From Tetramitus jugosus (taxonomy: Eukaryota; Heterolobosea; Eutetramitea; Acrasida; Vahlkampfiidae), in the NCBI GenBank assembly GCA_937625935.1, contig OW569373.1:62001-126000 (forward strand): a DNA stretch of 64,000 nt. The letters are read 5' to 3'. Shown here piece by piece: positions 29,901 through 39,928 of the stretch. The position numbers were made by a program, and so were the translations under genes. The notes under the pieces were generated by a model. That model was not told the origin of the DNA. It did no database searches and saw nothing but the letters and a program-made list of their open reading frames with translations. Every line of letters starts with the position of its first letter. Position 1 is the stretch's first letter.

Positions 29901-30407
29901 TCTCATAAGCAGATTCATGCCACTATTCTCGAGATGAGAGAAAACTGGAAGGCTAACACCAAGACCGAGAGCACTCCAAGAAAGCGTAAGCGATCTGACA
30001 TTGACAGTGTCACTGCAATCCGGACATATGATGAGATTACTAGAGAGCGCATGACTCAAATGCAAGCTGAGAGTCCAATCGAAACAAACCTTGTCTCACT
30101 GCCAACTATGTCTGAAGAGTGTGACACAATGTCTGATGATTTACTGATTGAAGATCAAGAGAATCAAGCTCCTCCTTCACCAAATGTTATGCCTGCCAAG
30201 ACTTCACTTGCTGGCACACAGAAGCCTGTTTTCGGACCACACAAGCCATCGACTACTTCAAACGCTGGTGGTTTGAAGAAACCCAATCTTGCCATTACTT
30301 TCTCTCCTCAAAATGGAAAGAGAAGGAAGAAGATTTCTTCCATGTCTGGCACGACGGCAACTCTTGGCAGACCATTGCACCGTTCAAGCAGTTCTCAGTT
30401 CAGATAA
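26962..30407 (+). CDS. Kinesin-5 (BimC/Eg5-type) mitotic motor (one intron)
   Basis: Exons 26962-27277 and 27364-30407 encode 1,119 residues. The N-terminal motor domain starts near residue 30 (VHVLVRCRPLNEKEK). The P-loop is GQTSTGKT, switch I NKQSSRSH and switch II LVDLAGSE. The neck segment SIKNKPELN follows the motor and agrees with kinesin-5. A long coiled coil of about 500 residues follows, then a basic tail with ENQAPPSP. Kinesin-5 tetramers slide antiparallel spindle microtubules. The classical BimC box is not clear in the tail. Splicing joins NE to VLEGFSCTIFAYGQT exactly where the family is continuous. The start ATG follows a CA-rich leader. Confidence 0.92.
27278..27363 (+). other. 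Intron of the kinesin-5 gene
   Basis: An 86-base intron (GTATGA...TGATAG), splitting a Val codon after its first base. It interrupts the motor domain just before the P-loop, and in-frame stops lie within it. Confidence 0.9.
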
Positions 30408-30461
30408 ATCACATTCTTTTTTACGTAATGACAAATTTCGATTCTACATTACATTGAGAAT

Positions 30462-32234
30462 TTAGTTTACTGTTGTTGTTTTATCTTCACTGCCTAATAG
30501 CTCCCGAAGCTCTTGAACTGCATCCTGAGAACTCTCTCGTGATGGATCAGCTTCGAGTGCTTTCTCAGCATCAGCCAGAGCCAAGGAAAGCATGTCCATG
30601 TGCATGTAGCATTTGGATCGATTTGATAGTAATTCTATGTATTGCTTCGAGCTCAGATTGCCTTGATGCTTGTTCAACACGCGAGTAAAATCACTAATTG
30701 CCTCTGAGAACATTTCTATTTCAAGGGATACCATGCCTCTCATCACGCGATAATCTGTGGCATGTTCATTGAGCTTAATAGCCTCATTCAAATCTGAACG
30801 AGCACGATTGTACTCTCCCATCTTGAAATACACGGAAGCTCTCTTGTAGAACGTGTCAGGATCTTCTCTATCAATCATCATGTCCAACAGTGTCGTAAAA
30901 CATTCGATTGCAGCGTCCAAACGACCACTTCTCTCGTACAATTGACCCTTGAGTGTCCAAGCTTCAGCATTACCAGGGTCCATCTCCAGAATATTGTTCA
31001 GTGCAATCATGGCTTCAGATGAACGCTTCAAGTGACTCAGAACCGTAGCTCTGCCATTCAAAATGAGCAATTGTTCAATGTTGCCCTCATTATCACTACC
31101 ACTCTCCTCCTCTTGTTCATCACCATTCTCATCCTTGTGTGATAATCGGATCTTGGACAATTCTTCAACCGTTGTACAGTAGTATGGGAAGGCTTCATCT
31201 GAACGATTCATTTGAATCAACAATAGGCATCTTTGCACAATGACATCAACCAATTGTTTCCACCTTTGTTGCCACAATTTGAGCTCTTCCTTGCTGAGCG
31301 AACTTTGTTCCGTACGCGTGAGAAGGGTGCGACTGTCAGAGCTACAGTAACCTTCCTTGACAATGGTTTGATAGGTGTCTAGAGCTTCTTCTTGTTGATT
31401 GAGTCCAATGAGACATTGAGCTTTGATGGCCCAACATTGAATTTTGGTGTGGCAGCTATTGTTTGTGCTACTGCTGCTGTTGACGCTGTTTGTGCTGTCA
31501 GTCAGCATGCCCATGGAGCTACTGCTGTTCGTGGCATCATTCGTCGATGATGTTGTCGCCAAAGCTTTTTCGACATCTTCTAGAGCTTTTTTCCATTGTA
31601 ATTCATTGTTAGCTTTACAATGAGCAATTGCCCTCTGTATGAGTGCGCTCAAGAACTGTGGTTCGACTTGGAGAACTTTATCAAAATTGCGAATCGCTCC
31701 CGCGTAGTCTCGTTCGACTTCTAATTGCTGGACCCCCTGGTCATACCACTGTAGCATGTCTGTTAGAACGTTGAAACCGAATCCTCCGCCGCTCGAATCT
31801 CCGCCGCCTCCACTACGATGACCGCTCTTGTATTTTATACTATTTTTTCGTAAGCTTAGCCGACCAAAGCTATTGGAAGAAGAAGCAGAATTTCTGTCTC
31901 CATTTCCAGAGCTCGTACTACTGCTAGCACTTGCGCTGCTATTAGGGCTATGATTACCACCGCCACTAAACAACTTACCAATGGATTTTCTCAAGCTCAT
32001 TCTTCGAGAAGCTCTTCTCTCCTGGTTGTTGCTGCTGTTAGTTTGTCTCAATAGCTCATCACCAAACTCATCATGCAAAGGTGAAAGAGTCGCAGTGGTC
32101 GTATTGGTCATCGTTGTGGTCGTAGTATTTGTGCTTGTCGGAGAATTTGAGTTTGGCGCCAAACCGAGTTTAATGCTCATTCGCCTAAACACATTCATTT
32201 TGGTCTTTTTGTTGGTCGTGTCTTGAGATGACAT
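30462..32234 (-). CDS. TPR-repeat protein
   Basis: 590 residues if started at ATG 32234 (MSSQDTTNKK), which follows a T/G-rich (sense CA-rich) leader. An in-frame ATG at 32363 would add 43 residues that look unstructured. The first 140 residues are Ser/Asn/Thr-rich with basic patches (MSIKLGLAP, RRMSLRKSIGKLF). Tetratricopeptide repeats run through the rest: YDQGVQQLEVERDYAGAIRN, GQLYERSGRLDAAIECFTTL, RASVYFKMGEYNRARSDLNE. TPRs form helical scaffolds for protein binding; no enzyme domain is present and the partner is unknown. Stop codons of this gene and kinesin-5 are 55 bases apart. Confidence 0.85.
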   Translation of the reverse strand: MSSQDTTNKKTKMNVFRRMSIKLGLAPNSNSPTSTNTTTTTMTNTTTATLSPLHDEFGDELLRQTNSSNNQERRASRRMSLRKSIGKLFSGGGNHSPNSSASASSSTSSGNGDRNSASSSNSFGRLSLRKNSIKYKSGHRSGGGGDSSGGGFGFNVLTDMLQWYDQGVQQLEVERDYAGAIRNFDKVLQVEPQFLSALIQRAIAHCKANNELQWKKALEDVEKALATTSSTNDATNSSSSMGMLTDSTNSVNSSSSTNNSCHTKIQCWAIKAQCLIGLNQQEEALDTYQTIVKEGYCSSDSRTLLTRTEQSSLSKEELKLWQQRWKQLVDVIVQRCLLLIQMNRSDEAFPYYCTTVEELSKIRLSHKDENGDEQEEESGSDNEGNIEQLLILNGRATVLSHLKRSSEAMIALNNILEMDPGNAEAWTLKGQLYERSGRLDAAIECFTTLLDMMIDREDPDTFYKRASVYFKMGEYNRARSDLNEAIKLNEHATDYRVMRGMVSLEIEMFSEAISDFTRVLNKHQGNLSSKQYIELLSNRSKCYMHMDMLSLALADAEKALEADPSRESSQDAVQELRELLGSEDKTTTVN

Positions 32235-32895
32235 TCTGATGCAATTTTTGTGTTCTTGTTTTTTTTGTTTGTTGTTTGCAGGTTCACGTCGTGACAGGAC
32301 AAACAAGGTTGTCACACGTATATTTTTGTGGAATATGTGAGATGAAGATGACACTCGACACATCCGTCAAATCGGGTGAACTCATGCCGGAAAGAAAAAA
32401 TCTCCGGCGAGTGATCTGTCTACAGATATCTAGCGCTCAAGAACAGCAAAAAGGATGAGTCATACCGGTGATGATTTTGATGGACTTGTTTGTCGAAAAA
32501 CGATTGAAGAGGTTGAGATCTGAATCAATCGCGGACAATTTTCTTGGTTGACCGAAATAATACAACGGGTTACACGTCATAAACGCCGTTTTTGAATTCG
32601 CGAGAGGTTTGAAATAAGTTTATCGGTGATCCCACACATCTCAATGGAATTTCCACGGAGTCGAGCTGGGACAACAAGATTGAACTATTGTTGGTTGTGC
32701 TGCGCAAGATCAACAACAACGGCAACAACTTCAACAAAAGGTTAGGCTTGTCTATTGTCTCACATCACTGCTCATTCTTGATCATCTTCGTACCTTGTTT
32801 CACACAAAAAACAACTCCCAACACTCACCACATCAACACCCAAACGATTCTCTTTCTATTTCATTTGAACTAGTTCTGATATCTGAGACATTAGA
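32235..32895. other. Divergent promoter region, TPR protein and AlkB-like gene
   Basis: About 660 bases without a supported gene. CA-rich leader sequence precedes 32896 (CCAACACTCACCACATCAAC) and its mirror image precedes the TPR start. Confidence 0.45.
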
Positions 32896-34380
32896 ATGTT
32901 CAAAAGATCCATTCACACTCAAGAAGTTATTATAGAGCAGGAGTGTAATAAGAGGGACGAAAATCCCCTTATTGTTAAGGTGGATGAGAAACTATCCACC
33001 ACAGCTACTAAACAAAAAATTGTATTGACTTCCAAGTGGGTCGAAAAATCACAGTATCACTGGTTGTTTCACCTCGTGTTCCTGAGCCTTGTTCCCTTGT
33101 GGATCGTCTTTAGTTGGCAATTGGTTCGATACTGGGAGTATTCTCAATCCATTGGCCTCATCGCTTTTCTCATGTATCCGGCATGGTCGTTCATTGGGTT
33201 GCCTGTTGTTGACACTGCGATGAACTTGGTTCACGTTCATGCCTCGTTGACTCAATTTGCACAATTCTTTCCCATTGTGGCCACTCAACTAAATCAAACA
33301 CATTGGACCGAGAATTACACGGTAGAAAAAGATGGTTTGTCAAGAGCTCTCAACAACAGACAACAGCAACAACAACCAAGTATTCAGTTGTCTCTCGAAG
33401 AAAGGATCCAAATCAAGAAGCAAAAGGAAGCTTTCGATAATCGATACACTACCGTGCTTCGATGCTTTGCTGTGGCACACACTGCTACCTTCCTCTATAG
33501 CTTGTATCAATTACAAGACTTGCAAGAGCGTGCACCAGTGGAATGGTACAAGAGCACTGTATTCTGGGGTCAATTTGCAATTCTTGGTATGATACAAGCT
33601 GCACCTAGTTCTTCCGTGTCTCATGAGCTGTATCATCGACTAAAAAAAGTAGATCGATTCTTTGGCAAGTTATTGCTCACAACGATGATGTACACTCATT
33701 TCTCAATTGAACACGTGTATGGTCATCATAAGAATGTTGCGACAGTGCATGATCCGGCGACAGCTCGGTTCTATCAAACTTTTTATGCCTTTTTCCTGCA
33801 GAGTACTATTGGAGGTTACATTAATTCATGGTTCATTGAAAATGAACAATTGAGGAGCAAGAATCGTAACAATGGTCGCCGAATGCACTGGAAACAATTC
33901 CTATTACATCACAGAATACTGCATTACTCTGTTCTGTGTTACATGGTCATTCCATTGGCAATGTACTTGTGGCAAGGCTATGCAGGAGTTGTAGCAGTCA
34001 CCTTCCAAGCATTCATGGGTATCTGGTTTATTGAACTCATCAATTACTTTGAGCACTATGGATTGCAAAGAGAGATGAGACCAGATGGTACGTTCGAGCC
34101 GGTTCAGGAGTGGCATTCTTGGGATATGCCAGAAGGCCATCTCTCCAAGTTGTCCTATTGTAATCTGGTCCTTCACAGTGATCATCATCACTCCCCATTG
34201 AAACATTATGAACATTTGGAGGTTTCAAAGAATGAAAAAACTCCAACATTGCCATACAGTTATGCTGTTATGGCGTTGATGAGTATGGTTCCGAGTTTAT
34301 TCTTCTCAGTCATCCACAAGGAACCGGTGTTCCAACAGGAAAAGTACAAGAAGCAATTTTTGAGGAACAGCAGTGCCTGA
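32896..34380 (+). CDS. AlkB-type alkane 1-monooxygenase / membrane di-iron hydroxylase
   Basis: 494 residues. The enzyme family hydroxylates terminal carbons of alkanes or related chains using a di-iron centre, membrane hydrophobic helices and an electron carrier. The His boxes are HELYH (near 243), EHVYGHHKNVATVHDPATA (near 271) and HSDHHHSP (near 425). The AlkB signature NYFEHYGLQR lies near 382, with HSWD near 405. These separate it from fatty-acid desaturases. Hydrophobic segments at about 55-110, 195-245 and 300-390 fit an ER membrane protein. A Gln-rich insert (about 152-165) and a long N-terminus are additions relative to bacterial AlkB. No rubredoxin gene is nearby. The substrate is unknown. 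Confidence 0.88.
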   Translation: MFKRSIHTQEVIIEQECNKRDENPLIVKVDEKLSTTATKQKIVLTSKWVEKSQYHWLFHLVFLSLVPLWIVFSWQLVRYWEYSQSIGLIAFLMYPAWSFIGLPVVDTAMNLVHVHASLTQFAQFFPIVATQLNQTHWTENYTVEKDGLSRALNNRQQQQQPSIQLSLEERIQIKKQKEAFDNRYTTVLRCFAVAHTATFLYSLYQLQDLQERAPVEWYKSTVFWGQFAILGMIQAAPSSSVSHELYHRLKKVDRFFGKLLLTTMMYTHFSIEHVYGHHKNVATVHDPATARFYQTFYAFFLQSTIGGYINSWFIENEQLRSKNRNNGRRMHWKQFLLHHRILHYSVLCYMVIPLAMYLWQGYAGVVAVTFQAFMGIWFIELINYFEHYGLQREMRPDGTFEPVQEWHSWDMPEGHLSKLSYCNLVLHSDHHHSPLKHYEHLEVSKNEKTPTLPYSYAVMALMSMVPSLFFSVIHKEPVFQQEKYKKQFLRNSSA

Positions 34381-34428
34381 TTGTCTATCATTTCTTTTCT
34401 TGAGCAGAGAGATGGTGGTCACTTGTAA

Positions 34429-34434
34429 AATAAA
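34429..34434 (+). promoter_or_regulatory. Candidate polyadenylation signal of the AlkB-like gene
   Basis: AATAAA, 48 bases past the stop codon, in the 93-base convergent spacer. Confidence 0.35.
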
Positions 34435-34473
34435 CAAATTCGTGTCATAGGGGGTAGACCTTTTTAAGGAGTT

Positions 34474-36378
34474 TTACTCTGAGAGAAACGTGATCATGAT
34501 ATCAGTAAATATCTGCGAGAGACTTGATCTATGAATCAAGTTCTTGACGGTGTTATAAGTACTTGATTCTGGCCACAATCGAGCGGCTCTTAAGTCATGT
34601 TTAACCTTCGACCGAATTGCTGCTTGCTCTTCTTCACTCATCTCCTGAACCACTGCATTTCTTACTTGGCTGCGCATTTCATACAACTCTGAGAGTCCAT
34701 TTGTATCAACGCACCATCGAATGCCTTGATTCAACAAGTGCATCGCTTCCATGAAAGCCTCTCTTTTCGACATGCTGAACAAGCGACGCATGTACACTGA
34801 TTCATAGTCCTCTGCTAACCGAGTTGTGCCATAGGAACCTGGTTCCAACTCCCACTCGACCTTATCATCCAAGAAAATGATTGCGTCATCCACGTATTCA
34901 AACACTTCTTCTTCACTTTGATAGTCACCTGAGGGGTTCTTTTCTCGCTGGTCCACATCTTGCTCTGCTTTGGAAGAATGAGTGGAATTGATTCCTACAG
35001 GTGTTGATGGTAGTAGATCTTGAGTAGCTTGAACAAGATAAATGGCTGACAGTACCTTGTACGCATAGTGCTGTTTGGGATCCAAGCGAAGAGATGTGTA
35101 GTAATCGTGAAGGGCATTCGCTATCTGATCCATGTGAAAATAGTACATATCACCTCTTTCATTGTACACAGAAGCCAACAATGGATTCAATTGTAAAATA
35201 CACTGATAATCTTCAATTGCCTTGTTGAAACGGCCTGTATCTGTATAGAGCTTCGCCCTTTGCCTAAATCCTTGAATATATCTCTTGTTTACTTCAATTG
35301 ACCGATTATAGTACAGCAGAGCCAAAGTGGTATTATCTTTCCTTGCATAGCAACGACCTATATTGGCAAAGAGAACGCACGGAGAGTGATCGGGGCCCGC
35401 CTCCAATGCTCGATTGAAATAGCTAATGGCTTCATTGTACTGTTCATTGTACTCGTATAGACTACCTATGGACAATAGAGCAAAAGAGCAATTGGGATCA
35501 ATTTGTAAGGCCCGTTCAAATTCACTCTTGGCTGAGTTGAGTTGTCTGTGTTTGAGCATCATTTGTTCATCAATCTCATCAGTGTCAAAATCACTTGACA
35601 AGGAAACATCAAAACTGAGCAAAAGTCCTTGCAGGACATGACAAAAGATGCGAGCCAACTCAACCTCCCTTCCAGTAAAGGAAACAGGGTCGTCTGAAGC
35701 ATCACACAATGGATCCAGGGAACTGAAGCTATTGATGCGGCAATGGGAGGGTACATGCTGTTGTTTCCGGCACACGGTCAATGCCCTGCCAAAGTAATAC
35801 CGTGCCAAATCAAGATTCTTGACGCTGTGTGTCAACCCTAGTTCAAAATAAGCTTCGAAATCATCCGCTCTGATTTGAACAGCCTCAGAAAAGTAATGGA
35901 TGGCAAGTTGATCGTTCTGCGTGTATCTCGCGTCCACGCCTTTCCTTATCCAGTCTCGGTACAACTTCACTTGCGCTTTTCGTTCAATCACCCTTCGGTT
36001 AATGATTGGTAGTGATTGGTCAACCGAACGTTCAATTGAAACGCGAATACTTTGGGTATTTCTCCGAAGTTGAGAATTCATTCGTTGACAGGTTATTTGA
36101 TGTTCTTCAACGATTGATGGAGCGATGATTAATGAAAATGGAGAATTGTCGCGTATGTGTGATGAGAGGAGGATTGATTTGGCTTCCAATCCATCTTGGT
36201 CGATAGGGGGTTCATCCTCTGATGATATCTGTTTACAGCGATCAACTTGGATTTGTAAAGGAGTCAGTACCGGGTTTCTGTTATCTACGTTGTTTGTTTT
36301 TCTTTCTCTGTTGATGAGTTGGTTTTGAATCCATTGCGAGTCAAGATCTCGTCGCGAAGTATCACATATCTCAACCAT
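34474..36378 (-). CDS. TPR-repeat protein
   Basis: 634 residues from ATG 36378. An unstructured, charged N-terminus of about 150 residues leads into tetratricopeptide repeats at about 155-460: YTQNDQLAIHYFSEAVQIRA, LLSIGSLYEYNEQYNEAISY, RAKLYTDTGRFNKAIEDYQC. The C-terminal 170 residues are acidic and helical without a recognised domain. It resembles the TPR protein at 30462-32234 in build, but the non-TPR parts are not alike, so recent duplication is not indicated. Its function is presumably scaffolding; partners are unknown. It is convergent with the AlkB-like gene. Confidence 0.84.
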   Translation of the reverse strand: MVEICDTSRRDLDSQWIQNQLINRERKTNNVDNRNPVLTPLQIQVDRCKQISSEDEPPIDQDGLEAKSILLSSHIRDNSPFSLIIAPSIVEEHQITCQRMNSQLRRNTQSIRVSIERSVDQSLPIINRRVIERKAQVKLYRDWIRKGVDARYTQNDQLAIHYFSEAVQIRADDFEAYFELGLTHSVKNLDLARYYFGRALTVCRKQQHVPSHCRINSFSSLDPLCDASDDPVSFTGREVELARIFCHVLQGLLLSFDVSLSSDFDTDEIDEQMMLKHRQLNSAKSEFERALQIDPNCSFALLSIGSLYEYNEQYNEAISYFNRALEAGPDHSPCVLFANIGRCYARKDNTTLALLYYNRSIEVNKRYIQGFRQRAKLYTDTGRFNKAIEDYQCILQLNPLLASVYNERGDMYYFHMDQIANALHDYYTSLRLDPKQHYAYKVLSAIYLVQATQDLLPSTPVGINSTHSSKAEQDVDQREKNPSGDYQSEEEVFEYVDDAIIFLDDKVEWELEPGSYGTTRLAEDYESVYMRRLFSMSKREAFMEAMHLLNQGIRWCVDTNGLSELYEMRSQVRNAVVQEMSEEEQAAIRSKVKHDLRAARLWPESSTYNTVKNLIHRSSLSQIFTDIMITFLSE

Positions 36379-37147
36379 GATGCGTTTTCACTCTTTTTTG
36401 AACGAGTCAACCAACTTCTTGTTCGGTGGTAATCTAACTTGAATTTGTTTACAACATGTATTCGAATCATTTTGCGGTATTGAAAAAATTCCTCTTACAA
36501 AAAGATATCTAGAGAGACCGTTCATCCACTTGGTTTGAACATGACAATGAAGTAGGGGACGAGATCATCCTCAACAAACTTGTTCTTAGGCACAAGTGCA
36601 TGATAACAATAAATCATAGTGTTCCAGGCACCAAATAGGTTTGTACCGAGATTGTCCATGTCTATTGGTAGTCAACTTCTTTTTCATTTTGAAACGCTTG
36701 GCTGCAGTGGAGGATAGTGAGATTTCCAATGCAACCATGAACCTTTGCAACGAGTCTCAGCTACAAGAGCGAGACATCAGTCGATACAGTTCGCACACAA
36801 CAAATACAATGTAATAACCCAAGCTCGTAAGCCCGGCGATAGATATTACAACTATCGAGAACAGATACTACACTTGATTCAAGCCTGAGGCCGAGAAGGT
36901 GTTTTTGAATAAGAGAGAATCAGAAATCCGAACTCCTTTTTATCCAGCTTCCCCTGCCCCTTTCTGTTACACTCTGGCGTGGGTTTGGGGAATGTATTCC
37001 CCAAAACATGAAATGATCTTCGTTTCCATTGAACCCAGAAACTCCTTTCACCAAGAAAAATCAAGCTCCCTATTTTTAACATGCAGTTTTTCTCAGATCA
37101 TAGGCCTTGAAATCCACGGGAGAGGGACACATTATCCACAGATCAAA
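36379..37147. other. Divergent intergenic region
   Basis: About 770 bases between a TPR gene and the SWIM gene. The plus frame that leads into the SWIM gene is open from a GTG at 36899, but has no ATG giving a convincing N-terminus before 37148. No RNA gene is recognised. Confidence 0.45.
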
Positions 37148-37807
37148 ATGCCAGTAAGAAAGAGACAACGTACCTCAAGTAGTACAAGCCTGGATGCTTC
37201 TACCATCAAGGATGAACCACAAGATTCTTCTCAGTTGAACACGATTACTTCGCAAGTCAGCAGTGGCCCAACAAGAAGTATTCCAAAGTTGACTGTCGAG
37301 CAAGTTGAAAACTACTTGGAGCGTATGGATTCGGCGAGAGCAGGCAGAGCAATGGATTATTTCGAGAGTGGGATGATTTCTGATTGTTTTCTTCAGGACA
37401 ATGTCATTACGGCACAGGTACAAGGCAGTTACGCTGATGAGTATGATGTGAGGATTGAATTCCATGAGAATTGGTCGCCGAATGAAAAGTCGGTAGGAAA
37501 AATTGTAAAGAGCTTTAACTGCAGTTGTCCTGACTGGGGTTACCCGTGCAAGCACGCTGGTGCGGTATTGTTGAAGTGGGCTAGTAATCCAAGAAGGATT
37601 CATGCATTACCTCCAATACGATCACTACTGGAGAATAAGAGCAAGGAAGAGTTGGTGGCGTTGATTGAAGAACTTTGTAAGGAGAATGGTGAGGTTGGGC
37701 GTATCATTAACTCCAAGTTCAACCCAAACATGACTACTACTATCTATGGTGGGGATGAGGACGACGAAGAAGATGAGGATGAGGAAGAAGACGAAGATGA
37801 CGAATGA
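37148..37807 (+). CDS. SWIM zinc-finger protein with acidic tail
   Basis: 219 residues from ATG 37148 (MPVRKRQRTSSS), which starts with a basic, nuclear-signal-like stretch. The SWIM finger lies near residues 120-145 (SFNCSCPDWGYPCKHAGAVLL), giving the CxCx(n)CxH zinc ligands. It is preceded by strands like those of SWIM proteins (ITAQVQGSYADEYDVRIEF). The last 20 residues are almost all Asp and Glu. SWIM fingers bind DNA or protein, as in bacterial SWI2-associated proteins, MuDR transposases and SWS1-type recombination factors. No transposase domain is attached here. It is probably nuclear; the partner is unknown. Confidence 0.82.
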   Translation: MPVRKRQRTSSSTSLDASTIKDEPQDSSQLNTITSQVSSGPTRSIPKLTVEQVENYLERMDSARAGRAMDYFESGMISDCFLQDNVITAQVQGSYADEYDVRIEFHENWSPNEKSVGKIVKSFNCSCPDWGYPCKHAGAVLLKWASNPRRIHALPPIRSLLENKSKEELVALIEELCKENGEVGRIINSKFNPNMTTTIYGGDEDDEEDEDEEEDEDDE

Positions 37808-37903
37808 GAAATCTCATCTCTTGGTTCTTGTAAATACAATCAGTAATTTATTTTTTCGGTCATTGTATTGTTCACGTGTGCTAGTATCATTAGGAAGATC
37901 GAG

Positions 37904-38224
37904 TTAAGAACGATCTTCATCATCAAAATCATCCTCTTCGCTGTCTGGGCGTTCTTCCACTTTGTATCCTTCATCATCCTCATAGATGTCATCTTTCAAG
38001 ATTCTCTCCAACTCTTCTTCACCAAAAGCATCAGCGGATGGGTCCTCGTCCGACCATCGATCTACATCGTCCTTGCTCGTTCCATCGTGAATGTGTGCTC
38101 TATCTTTCGGATCCAATCTTTCTTCACCTAAATGAGGCTGATGAAGCCCATCGAATCCACGAATGTCATACTCTGTGTTTGTTAGATCAATATTGTTCTT
38201 TGATTCAACTGAAAAGTGGTCCAT
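37904..38224 (-). CDS. Small acidic hypothetical protein
   Basis: 106 residues, strongly acidic toward the C-terminus (PDSEEDDFDDEDRS). A fairly ordered centre reads YDIRGFDGLHQPHLGEERLD and WSDEDPSADAFGEEELERIL. The composition and proper ATG suggest a real gene rather than a chance frame. The family was not recognised. It converges on the SWIM gene with 96 bases between the stops. Confidence 0.6.
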   Translation of the reverse strand: MDHFSVESKNNIDLTNTEYDIRGFDGLHQPHLGEERLDPKDRAHIHDGTSKDDVDRWSDEDPSADAFGEEELERILKDDIYEDDEGYKVEERPDSEEDDFDDEDRS

Positions 38225-38383
38225 GGTTTTTACTTCTTTTTGTAACTTGGTTGACTGTTTTTACATGATAATTTCGGACAAAAACAGGAATATTTTTGTA
38301 ACAAAGATACTTTACAACAAGAGTGTGAAAAAGAGCTTGTTCGGTCATCCGTTAGGGGAACACGGAATGTGATTCATTCTTCA

Positions 38384-39928
38384 CTATATTCCAAGTGACA
38401 TCTTCATAGTCAAATTGTCATATGGTGTCTTCTTCTTCTTGTGAATGTTGGGCACGGGCATTAAAATTTCTTTCGTCTTCTCCTCTGAGGAGCTATTGAA
38501 ATCGTGCCACACCCACAGTGGGACTTGTTCAGTCACAAGATGGTTCTTGTTGTGACCGTTATTCGTATAGTTTGTGAACTGATGTTGTTGATAATGAGTG
38601 TCCCTAGAGGTGGACACGGGCAATGTGGTCTTGTTGTTATTGCTCATCCTAGTGTTGCTATTGTGATAGCTATAATTGTTGAAGCTTTTGGTGGAGCTTC
38701 CATTGTTGTTGGGTCTACACATGTTGCCATCATTGTTGAAGCTACTGTAGTTTTGGTGGTGGATTTGGCTAAAGTGGTTGCTTGATTCCTGGTGGTGATT
38801 GTTGCTTGAAAAGCTATAAAGCTTTTGTATCAGCGTTTGCTGCTGTGGCGAGGCCTTCTTGTATGGATGGTACGCATGAGCAGTAGTGGTGGAGGCGGAG
38901 ATGGAAGGACGTTGACGTGTAGTTGCAGCTACGACCTCCGCAGCAAATTCCCTCCCTTCGGCGGCTCCGCTACATTCATCACCCCATTGACGAATCATGT
39001 TGACGAGACAATCTTTCGAAGGAGGAATTTGTAATTTGTCCTCGTCTTGATTGGGGCTCGATGACGACGTCGATAGGACAGCAGGCGTCGATGTTCGAAG
39101 CTCTTGATCCTTCTTGGACACGGATTCCACAATTGGTAATTTGTCAGCTAGCGTCGTAGGAGAGGAAACCTTGATAGCTTGACTCTTGTTAGAAGAAGTG
39201 GTGGTGGTGGTGCTATTGTCGCACGACATCGATGATGATTCTTCTTCCTTGCTTGCTACCTCTTCTTCTTCTTGATGGTGGTCATTAAAGTAAACAACCA
39301 TGTCTTCAATTTCCTTTTCATAGTCTTGGATAACCTCCATCGTAACCTCTTCCTTCTCGTCTTGTAATAGCTCTTGACTGTCGAGCTTTCCCTGTTGTTG
39401 TTGTTCTTGAATGGCAACCTTGAGTAGCAACAGTTCAATGGTTTGTTTCTGTTGATGGACTTGATTCTCTAGTAGCATGTTTCTTTGACTCATACCTTGC
39501 AGTAGCATGAGAGCTTGTTGGAACGATTTGATCTCATAGTGCTGCTGTTGTTGTTGTTGTTGTTCTGGTTGTTGTTGTTGTTGTTGAGGTGACAACAATA
39601 ACTGTTGTTGTTGGTTAGTGTGATAGAGCTGATGATGTTGTTGTTCTTGGTTAGCTATCGAGGTGAAGGGCGACGATGGTGTGGTCGTTGCATAGAATTG
39701 TAGCTCTGGGTCCATACAGTCCAACAGGAGGTTCAGTTCTTCAGAGGAGGCAGTCTTTGTCCTTGTATGATGATTCTGATTCATCAACATGCTGTTGGGA
39801 GATGTGTGCTGTAGGAGTAGTTGGATACTACTGTTATGGTTGTTACAATGAGGAGAGGACGTTAAGTTCGAAGCAGCAGTTGCTGTTGCTTGTGGCAGTT
39901 GATGGTTAGGATCATACGAGTAGAACAT
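38384..39928 (-). CDS. Gln/Asn/Ser-rich coiled-coil protein of unknown function
   Basis: 514 residues dominated by poly-Gln and Asn/His/Ser-rich runs. A likely coiled coil lies at about 135-180 (ALMLLQGMSQRNMLLENQVH), followed by an acidic segment with EEEEV and EEESS. The C-terminal 45 residues are more ordered (VPLWVWHDFNSSSEEKTKEI) and basic (NIHKKKKTPYD). Such composition is common in regulatory or RNA/DNA-associated proteins of amoebae, but no domain identifies it. The start follows a TTTGTTTGTTG (sense CAACAAACAAA) leader. CAG/CAA tracts make it prone to length change. Confidence 0.7.
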   Translation of the reverse strand: MFYSYDPNHQLPQATATAASNLTSSPHCNNHNSSIQLLLQHTSPNSMLMNQNHHTRTKTASSEELNLLLDCMDPELQFYATTTPSSPFTSIANQEQQHHQLYHTNQQQQLLLSPQQQQQQPEQQQQQQQHYEIKSFQQALMLLQGMSQRNMLLENQVHQQKQTIELLLLKVAIQEQQQQGKLDSQELLQDEKEEVTMEVIQDYEKEIEDMVVYFNDHHQEEEEVASKEEESSSMSCDNSTTTTTSSNKSQAIKVSSPTTLADKLPIVESVSKKDQELRTSTPAVLSTSSSSPNQDEDKLQIPPSKDCLVNMIRQWGDECSGAAEGREFAAEVVAATTRQRPSISASTTTAHAYHPYKKASPQQQTLIQKLYSFSSNNHHQESSNHFSQIHHQNYSSFNNDGNMCRPNNNGSSTKSFNNYSYHNSNTRMSNNNKTTLPVSTSRDTHYQQHQFTNYTNNGHNKNHLVTEQVPLWVWHDFNSSSEEKTKEILMPVPNIHKKKKTPYDNLTMKMSLGI

